64,000 nt of DNA from Yokenella regensburgei ATCC 49455 (GTDB lineage Bacteria > Pseudomonadota > Gammaproteobacteria > Enterobacterales > Enterobacteriaceae). A model generated the notes under the pieces. It did not search any database. It had not been told where the DNA came from and worked only from the letters and a program-made list of their open reading frames with translations. The stretch is taken from contig NZ_JMPS01000020.1 of NCBI RefSeq assembly GCF_000735455.1, forward strand, positions 248,001-312,000, read 5' to 3'. Within the stretch, counting starts at the first letter, position 1; the number at the start of each line of letters is the position of its first letter. Below, piece by piece: positions 58,983-64,000 of the stretch. Position numbers and translations under genes: made by a program.

Positions 58983-60442
58983 GTTATACAGCCCAGCAAT
59001 ACCTTAAACGCGCCTTCCATCTCTTCTTCTTTCATCGCCGCAAAGCCCATCAGCAGCCCCCGCTGCGGTTTTCCGCCCATGTAATAGCGCGAAAGGGGGC
59101 GCACCAGAACCCCTTTTTCGTTCGCGTTTCTGGCAATGGCGATATCGTCGTGATGGTCCTCGAGCTTCAGGACCAGGTGCAGCCCCGCGTTGTCATTAAA
59201 TTCGCTCAGAGCGGCTTTCCCCAGATACTGGGTGATCAGCGTGGTTAATCGCTGACGACGACGCGCGTACAGCAGACGCATGCGGCGGATGTGGGCGGTG
59301 TAGTGCCCTTCGCGAATAAACTGCGCCAGCGCGGCCTGGTCGAGCAAACGCCCGCTGCGATAGAGCTCTGCGTGGGCGGTTTTTAGCGTTTGTGCCAGCG
59401 CCTGCGGCAGCACGACGTAGCCCAGCCGCAGCCCCGGCCACATGGTTTTGCTGAAGGTGCCGGTGTAAATCACCGGTGCATCGTCAATCAACCCCTGCAA
59501 TGCCGGGATTGGCTGCCCGGAGAAGCGGAACTCACTGTCGTAATCATCTTCCACTATCCAGCCGCCGGTCTGGCGGGCGATTGCCAGCAGCCGCCTGCGC
59601 CGCTCCATGCTCATTACGCAGCCGAGCGGGTACTGGTGTGAGGGTGTGACAAAGATAAGGCGCGGCGGTGTGTGTATTTCTTCCGGTGGATCCATACCGC
59701 TCAGGTCAACATCGATCGGCTGTAGCGCTACGCCGTTCATCTGCAGCACGTTGCGAATGCCCCAGTAGGCAGGTTCCTCAATCCACGCGGTATCGCCGGG
59801 GTTACACAGCATGCGTGAGACGAGGTCGATAGCCTGGTGGATCCCTTCGGTTATCAGAATTTGTTCCGGCGTGCAGCGCACGGAGCGGGCCACGCGTAAA
59901 TATTCCATGAGTGCCTGCTGCAGGTCGCAGCTCCCGCCAAACGGGCTGTAGGAGAACTGCATCGCCTGCGGCTTGCGGCTGACCCGGTTGTGGATTTTGC
60001 GCAGCAGCGCATGGGGAAACTCGCCGACATCCGGTACCCCTGGCAGAAAAGCACCCCACTGGCGCGGGCTGGCGCTGCTGTGTGCCAGCAACGCTTCGCC
60101 GCGATGGGAAAGTGAAATAGCACGCACATCGTGGCGGGTTTCGCTCGCCGTTTCTGCGGTGAATAGCAGGCTGTCCGGTACCGTGCGGGCAACAAACGTC
60201 CCGCTGCCCGAGCGCGACACGATATAGCCTTCCGCCAGCAGCTGTTCGTAGACGGTAAGCACGGTGTTGCGGGAGTGTCGAAGCTGGGTGGCGAGATCGC
60301 GCGAGGGGGGTAAACGGCTCTGCGGCGGCAGGCTGCCGTCGAGGATAGACAGGCGTATCGCGTTATAGAGACGCTTATGCAGTTTACCTTCGGGTTGCTC
60401 GTCCAGACGCAGCTGCAGGAGATCGCACACTAAAGAACGCAA
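58961..60442 (-). CDS. MocR/GabR-type PLP-dependent transcriptional regulator
   Basis: The 493-residue protein joins an N-terminal GntR-type winged helix (SRLPPSRDLATQLRHSRNTVLTVYEQLLAEGYI, about 40-75) to a fold-type-I aminotransferase-like domain, with the PLP lysine in TGTFSKTMWPGLRLGYV and conserved ITEGIHQAIDLVSR and DDYDSEFRF. GabR-like members activate a divergent GABA aminotransferase gene in response to GABA and PLP, and that layout is present here. The start is taken as TTG 60442 with GAGGG 7 bases upstream; GTG at 60430 is an alternative. The gene lies between rpoH and livJ, which are adjacent in E. coli. Confidence 0.88.
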   Translation of the reverse strand: MRSLVCDLLQLRLDEQPEGKLHKRLYNAIRLSILDGSLPPQSRLPPSRDLATQLRHSRNTVLTVYEQLLAEGYIVSRSGSGTFVARTVPDSLLFTAETASETRHDVRAISLSHRGEALLAHSSASPRQWGAFLPGVPDVGEFPHALLRKIHNRVSRKPQAMQFSYSPFGGSCDLQQALMEYLRVARSVRCTPEQILITEGIHQAIDLVSRMLCNPGDTAWIEEPAYWGIRNVLQMNGVALQPIDVDLSGMDPPEEIHTPPRLIFVTPSHQYPLGCVMSMERRRRLLAIARQTGGWIVEDDYDSEFRFSGQPIPALQGLIDDAPVIYTGTFSKTMWPGLRLGYVVLPQALAQTLKTAHAELYRSGRLLDQAALAQFIREGHYTAHIRRMRLLYARRRQRLTTLITQYLGKAALSEFNDNAGLHLVLKLEDHHDDIAIARNANEKGVLVRPLSRYYMGGKPQRGLLMGFAAMKEEEMEGAFKVLLGCITKKDINK

Positions 60443-60558
60443 TTGGATCCCTCAAGTAATCAAAACTGGTACTCGATTATAGAACCACTCACGAGGTAAA
60501 ACCGTGACATTGTTTCAAAGTTGTTAATGCAAACCGAATCAATGATGGGGAAGGCCTG
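60443..60558. promoter_or_regulatory. Divergent control region of the MocR gene and the GABA aminotransferase
   Basis: These 116 bases contain a minus-strand -10 TATAAT (60481-60476) and should carry the direct repeats bound by a MocR-type regulator. TTGTTTCAAAGTTGTTAATG is a possible plus-strand promoter core. Confidence 0.5.
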
Positions 60559-61824
60559 ATGAATAACAATGAACTGAATCAACGCCGCCTGCAGGCGACG
60601 CCTCGTGGAATTGGTGTGATGTGCGGCTTCTATGCCGAGAAAGCCGAGAACGCCACCCTGTGGGATACCGACGGCAACGAAGTTATCGACTTCGCCGCCG
60701 GCATCGCCGTGCTGAACACCGGCCACCGTCACCCGAAAGTGGTGGCTGCGGTAGAAAAACAGCTGCAGGCATTTACCCACACTGCGTACCAGATTGTTCC
60801 TTACGAAAGCTATGTTTCACTGGCTGAGCGTATTAATGCGCTGGTGCCGGTGAACGGCCCGGCGAAAACAGCCTTCTTCACTACCGGTGCAGAAGCGGTA
60901 GAAAACGCGGTGAAAATCGCCCGCGCCTGGACCAAACGCCCGGGACTGATTACCTTTGGCGGTGCCTTCCACGGCCGTACCTTTATGACCATGGCGCTGA
61001 CCGGCAAAGTGGCGCCGTACAAAATCGGCTTTGGCCCGTTCCCGGGTTCTGTGTTCCACGGCCTGTACCCGAATGCGGCGCACGGTGTCAGCACCGCAGA
61101 CGCGCTGAAGAGCCTGGACCGCATTTTCAAATATGATATTGCCGCAGACCAGGTCGCGGCGATTATTCTCGAGCCTGTGCAGGGCGAGGGTGGTTTCAAC
61201 GTCGCGCCGGAAGATTTCATGGTGGGCCTGCGTAAGCTGTGCGATACCCACGGTATTCTGCTGATTGCCGACGAAGTGCAGACCGGTTTTGCCCGTACCG
61301 GCAAAGTGTTTGCGATGGAGCATTACAGCGTGAAGCCAGACCTGATGACCATGGCGAAGAGTCTGGCAGGCGGGATGCCGCTGTCGGCGGTTGCCGGTCG
61401 CGCTGAAGTGATGGATGCACCAGCTCCGGGCGGACTGGGCGGTACCTATGCCGGTAACCCACTGGCGGTGGCGTCTGCACATGCGGTGCTGGACGTGATT
61501 GCCGAAGAAGACCTGTGCGCCCGCGCCGGTAAGCTGGGTCATCACCTGGTTGAAGTGCTGAACAACGCGAAAGCGGATTGCCCGTACATCGCCGATGTTC
61601 GTGCTCAGGGCTCGATGGTGGCGGTAGAGTTCAACGACCCGCAGAGCGGCCAGCCGTCGCCGGAGTTCACCAAACAGGTACAGGAAAAAGCACTGAAAGA
61701 AGGCCTGCTGCTGCTGAGCTGCGGCGTGTATGGCAACGTCATTCGTTTCCTCTACCCGCTGACCATTCCGGAAACCCAGTTCCGCAAAGCGCTGGATATC
61801 ATCTCCCGCTCGCTGACTCGATAA
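60559..61824 (+). CDS. 4-aminobutyrate aminotransferase (PuuE-like)
   Basis: The enzyme moves the amino group of GABA to 2-oxoglutarate, giving succinate semialdehyde. The 421-residue class-III aminotransferase has FFTTGAEAVENAVKIAR, the cofactor Asp in LIADEVQTGFARTGK, the PLP lysine in MTMAKSLAGGMPLS and GGLGGTYAGNPL. By memory it is much closer to E. coli PuuE (MCNFFA, HRHPDLV, YESYVTLAEKINAL) than to GabT, although many databases would call it gabT. No gabD or puu gene is adjacent; a terminator follows. The divergent MocR gene is the likely activator. Confidence 0.92.
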   Translation: MNNNELNQRRLQATPRGIGVMCGFYAEKAENATLWDTDGNEVIDFAAGIAVLNTGHRHPKVVAAVEKQLQAFTHTAYQIVPYESYVSLAERINALVPVNGPAKTAFFTTGAEAVENAVKIARAWTKRPGLITFGGAFHGRTFMTMALTGKVAPYKIGFGPFPGSVFHGLYPNAAHGVSTADALKSLDRIFKYDIAADQVAAIILEPVQGEGGFNVAPEDFMVGLRKLCDTHGILLIADEVQTGFARTGKVFAMEHYSVKPDLMTMAKSLAGGMPLSAVAGRAEVMDAPAPGGLGGTYAGNPLAVASAHAVLDVIAEEDLCARAGKLGHHLVEVLNNAKADCPYIADVRAQGSMVAVEFNDPQSGQPSPEFTKQVQEKALKEGLLLLSCGVYGNVIRFLYPLTIPETQFRKALDIISRSLTR

Positions 61825-61832
61825 ACCTCCAG

Positions 61833-61859
61833 GCCGCTACTTCGTAGCGGCTTTTTTTT
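61833..61859 (+). terminator. Intrinsic terminator of the GABA aminotransferase gene
   Basis: GCCGCTAC, loop TTC and GTAGCGGC are followed by eight T, starting 8 bases after the stop codon. Confidence 0.93.
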
Positions 61860-61924
61860 CGTCACTTCTTCGTTACAAATCCGTCAAAATTCTCGTTCCA
61901 ATTTGCAAAAAATGGGTTATGTTT

Positions 61925-61939
61925 TAGCAGAGTATGCTG
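61925..61939 (+). promoter_or_regulatory. Candidate Lrp site upstream of livJ
   Basis: TAGCAGAGTATGCTG matches the Lrp consensus YAGHAWATTWTDCTR in 13 of 15 positions and lies 94 bases before livJ. Leucine/Lrp repression of livJ is known in E. coli. Confidence 0.5.
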
Positions 61940-62032
61940 CAAAAGCGCGGGCGGTAGACCAAAAATTGAAATAAAGCGCTAAAAAACAACATCACAACAA
62001 ATGCAATCACCATAACAATGGGGAATCTCAGG

Positions 62033-63136
62033 ATGAATATGAAGGGTAAAGCGTTGCTGGCAGGATGTATCGCGTTGGCATTCAGCCAGATGGCGCTGGC
62101 GGAAGATATTAAAGTGGCGGTGGTCGGGGCAATGTCTGGCCCGGTAGCACAGTATGGCGACCAGGAATTCACCGGCGCCGAGCAGGCGGTAGCGGATATT
62201 AACGCTAAAGGCGGTATCAAGGGCAATAAGCTGGTTATCAGCAAATACGACGATGCCTGCGACCCGAAACAAGCGGTGGCGGTAGCCAACAAAGTGGTCA
62301 ATGACGGGGTAAAATACGTTATTGGTCACCTGTGCTCCTCCTCTACTCAGCCAGCGTCCGATATTTATGAAGATGAAGGCATCCTGATGATCACCCCGGC
62401 GGCAACGGCACCGGAGCTGACCGCACGCGGCTACAAGCTGACGCTGCGTACTACCGGTCTTGACTCTGACCAGGGCCCGACTGCGGCGAAATATATTCTG
62501 AACACCGTGAAGCCAAAGCGTATCGCGATTGTTCACGACAAACAGCAGTATGGTGAAGGTCTGGCGCGTTCCGTGCAGGATGCGCTGAAGAAAGGTAACG
62601 CCAACGTGGTGTTCTTTGATGGGATCACCGCCGGTGAGAAAGACTTCTCAACGCTGGTGGCGCGCCTGAAGAAAGAGAATATCGACTTTGTCTACTACGG
62701 CGGTTATCACCCGGAAATGGGCCAGATCCTGCGTCAGGCCCGTGCGGCTGGCCTGAAAACTCAGTTCATGGGGCCGGAAGGGGTAGCGAACGTATCGCTG
62801 TCTAACATCGCCGGTGATTCTGCAGAAGGCCTGCTGGTTACCAAGCCGAAGAACTACGATCAGGTTCCGGCGAACAAACCGATTGTGGACGCTATCAAAG
62901 CCAAGAAACAGGATCCGAGCGGTGCTTTCGTCTGGACCACCTACGCCGCGCTGCAATCGCTGGCGGCTGGTCTGAACCAGTCTGAAGATCCGGCGAAGAT
63001 TGCCGACTGGCTGAAGGCGAACAGCGTTGAAACCGTGATGGGCCCGCTGTCCTGGGATCAGAAAGGCGATCTGAAGGGCTTTGAGTTCGGCGTGTTCACC
63101 TGGCATGCTAACGGTACGGCGACCGACGCCAAATAA
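62033..63136 (+). CDS. livJ: Leu/Ile/Val-binding periplasmic protein LivJ
   Basis: LivJ delivers branched-chain amino acids to the LivHMGF ABC importer. The 367-residue precursor has a signal peptide ending MALA-ED and the type-I periplasmic-binding fold, including [21 protein letters not shown] and a conserved disulphide (DDAC...HLC). ATG 62033 gives the E. coli length and follows GGGGAA by 7 bases; other in-frame ATGs at 62018 and 62039 are possible. Confidence 0.97.
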   Translation: MNMKGKALLAGCIALAFSQMALAEDIKVAVVGAMSGPVAQYGDQEFTGAEQAVADINAKGGIKGNKLVISKYDDACDPKQAVAVANKVVNDGVKYVIGHLCSSSTQPASDIYEDEGILMITPAATAPELTARGYKLTLRTTGLDSDQGPTAAKYILNTVKPKRIAIVHDKQQYGEGLARSVQDALKKGNANVVFFDGITAGEKDFSTLVARLKKENIDFVYYGGYHPEMGQILRQARAAGLKTQFMGPEGVANVSLSNIAGDSAEGLLVTKPKNYDQVPANKPIVDAIKAKKQDPSGAFVWTTYAALQSLAAGLNQSEDPAKIADWLKANSVETVMGPLSWDQKGDLKGFEFGVFTWHANGTATDAK

Positions 63137-63225
63137 TTTTCCCGGCGTCTTTCGCGCTGCAGTTGCGTTGGCAGCGTTATTCAACCTCGGTCACTTACTT
63201 ATGTAAGCTCCCGGGGATTTCATAA

Positions 63226-63258
63226 CTTGCCGCCTTTCTGCAACACGAAATTCTTGGG
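63226..63258. repeat. Dispersed intergenic repeat, copy 2
   Basis: CTTGCCGCCTTTCTGCAACA and the next 13 bases match the copy at 321-353 in 27 of 33 positions. Just before it, 63193-63206 is a short hairpin (CTTACTTATGTAAG) followed by CTCCCGGGGATTT. Confidence 0.5.
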
Positions 63259-63279
63259 AAAAGGCAGCAGAGAATGTAG

Positions 63280-63315
63280 GCCGGGTAAGGTATCGCCGCC
63301 ACCCGGCTTTTTTTT
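63280..63315 (+). terminator. REP-like terminator after livJ
   Basis: GCCGGGT (63280-63286) pairs with ACCCGGC (63301-63307) and is followed by eight T. The base pattern (AGGCCGGGTAAGG) is REP-like; it serves livJ and overlaps the last bases of panZ on the other strand. Confidence 0.85.
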
Positions 63316-63697
63316 AGTGCTTCTCCCACCCATTCTGCTGCGCCCTGAAGTCCAGCGCCTGCATGAAGGCGGCCATCACCGCGCGGTCTTCTACTCCGAC
63401 ATCGGCAATCCACCAGCTGGTGATATCCGGGTTACTGCTCATCACCTCTTCAACCAGATATTGCCCAACGCCACGGCGGCGGGTCACTTCGCGTACGCGC
63501 AGTGAATCCAGTGCGCCTTCGGTACCGCGCAGCGTCACCCGGACGGCTGCCAGCAGCCTTTCGTTAAAGCGCGCGGCGTAGATTCGATGATTTTCATCAA
63601 CCGTTAACGAGGCCGCCGAATACTCCGGCCAGATTTTGCCAAGATCGATAAGGTCCTGCTCGCTAAAGGCGTGAAGGCGGACGATGGTCAGTTTCAT
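63314..63697 (-). CDS. panZ: PanD maturation factor PanZ
   Basis: PanZ (PanM, YhhK) is a GNAT-fold protein that binds acetyl-CoA and triggers self-cleavage of aspartate decarboxylase PanD, thus regulating pantothenate and CoA synthesis. The 127-residue product has the GNAT acetyl-CoA loop RRRGVGQYLVEEV and the conserved RIYAARFNERLLAAVRVTL. It matches E. coli in length and position next to livJ. Confidence 0.95.
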   Translation of the reverse strand: MKLTIVRLHAFSEQDLIDLGKIWPEYSAASLTVDENHRIYAARFNERLLAAVRVTLRGTEGALDSLRVREVTRRRGVGQYLVEEVMSSNPDITSWWIADVGVEDRAVMAAFMQALDFRAQQNGWEKH

Positions 63698-64000
63698 TCA
63701 AAAGCATTCCTGTCATTTCGAAGTAGAAAGTGTACTCAATTTCACATTCCTGAGGGTTCTGTTTTTTTGTCATTCATCAGGCGATAAATTTTTTCTGTGA
63801 ACCTGGTGTAGTTTTATCCATTAGGGAATGAAAAATAGCCAGCATTTTAGCCTGATCACTAGTGAATTATTCGGTCTTATATGCCGTTATATTATGCTGA
63901 AATCTGGATTTCATCTGTTTATTTCTCGATTATTTCAGAATATTATCTTTCCATAATCTACTGAAAAATAGAGATTTTGATCTGATTTTTCGCGAAATAT
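63698..64000. other. Intergenic region after panZ (toward livK)
   Basis: These 303 bases to the window end are AT-rich and hold no gene. In E. coli, livK follows panZ on the plus strand, so this is probably its promoter and leader region. No specific site is claimed. Confidence 0.5.

Noticed and set aside
1-64000. tRNA, rRNA, CRISPR, transposase or integrase genes
   Set aside because: None was recognised on reading both strands; no regular spaced repeats and no transposase-like motifs in any frame.

Overview
The window is a chromosomal segment of a gamma-proteobacterium of the family Enterobacteriaceae. Most predicted proteins can be aligned from memory, nearly residue for residue, with the Escherichia coli K-12 block dctA-yhjJ-kdgK-pdeH-yhjG-yhjE-yhjD-yhjC / treF / gor-rlmJ-prlC-rsmJ-dtpB-uspA-uspB-pitA-yhiN / dcrB-yhhQ-tusA-zntA-yhhN-yhhM-yhhL-rsmD-ftsYEX-rpoH / livJ-panZ. 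The high GC of the coding regions, the arn operon between yhiN and dcrB, and a cus/sil cluster between treF and gor point to the Enterobacter/Lelliottia/Leclercia/Klebsiella side of the family rather than E. coli itself. The genus cannot be fixed from sequence reading alone.

Layout. 1-8.7 kb: the end of dctA, an M16-like protein lacking the zinc-binding motif (yhjJ), KDG kinase, the c-di-GMP phosphodiesterase pdeH behind a flagellar sigma-28 promoter, and the membrane proteins yhjG, yhjE and yhjD. 8.7-12.2 kb: a yhjC-type LysR regulator divergent from a short-chain dehydrogenase, then an uncharacterised one-TM protein. 12.2-13.9 kb: cytoplasmic trehalase treF.

14-28 kb is the most distinctive region. 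It fills the treF-gor interval, which in E. coli K-12 holds the acid-fitness genes. It contains a predicted lipoprotein with a phospholipase-A2-like centre, a short SilE-like metal-binding protein, cusS-cusR divergent from cusC-cusF-cusB-cusA, then rclR divergent from rclA, and an IprA-like regulator next to gor. The order silE-S-R / C-F-B-A is that of plasmid silver-resistance operons, while the proteins align well with the chromosomal Cus system. Both the SilE-like gene and cusC have a TGACA-type CusR box. RclA has been described as a Cu(II) reductase, so periplasmic Cu/Ag efflux, copper redox control and thiol repair sit side by side.

28-39.4 kb is conserved housekeeping: glutathione reductase, two rRNA methyltransferases, oligopeptidase A behind a sigma-32 promoter, a peptide transporter, universal stress proteins, phosphate transport and a flavoprotein. 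39.35-40.5 kb holds a structured region resembling the antisense-RNA immunity unit of phage P4, an orphan 153-residue protein and a glycine-zipper protein. 40.9-48.3 kb is the complete arnBCADTEF operon for L-Ara4N modification of lipid A (polymyxin resistance), with translational coupling through most junctions and a candidate PmrA box.

48.3-63.7 kb returns to the conserved backbone: dcrB, the queuosine-precursor transporter yhhQ with a riboswitch-like leader, tusA, the zinc exporter zntA with a textbook ZntR promoter, small yhh genes, rsmD, ftsY-ftsE-ftsX, and rpoH with its sigma-E promoter and DnaA boxes. A MocR-type regulator and a PuuE-like GABA aminotransferase are inserted before livJ, which is followed by panZ. 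No rRNA, tRNA, CRISPR array, transposase or integrase was seen.
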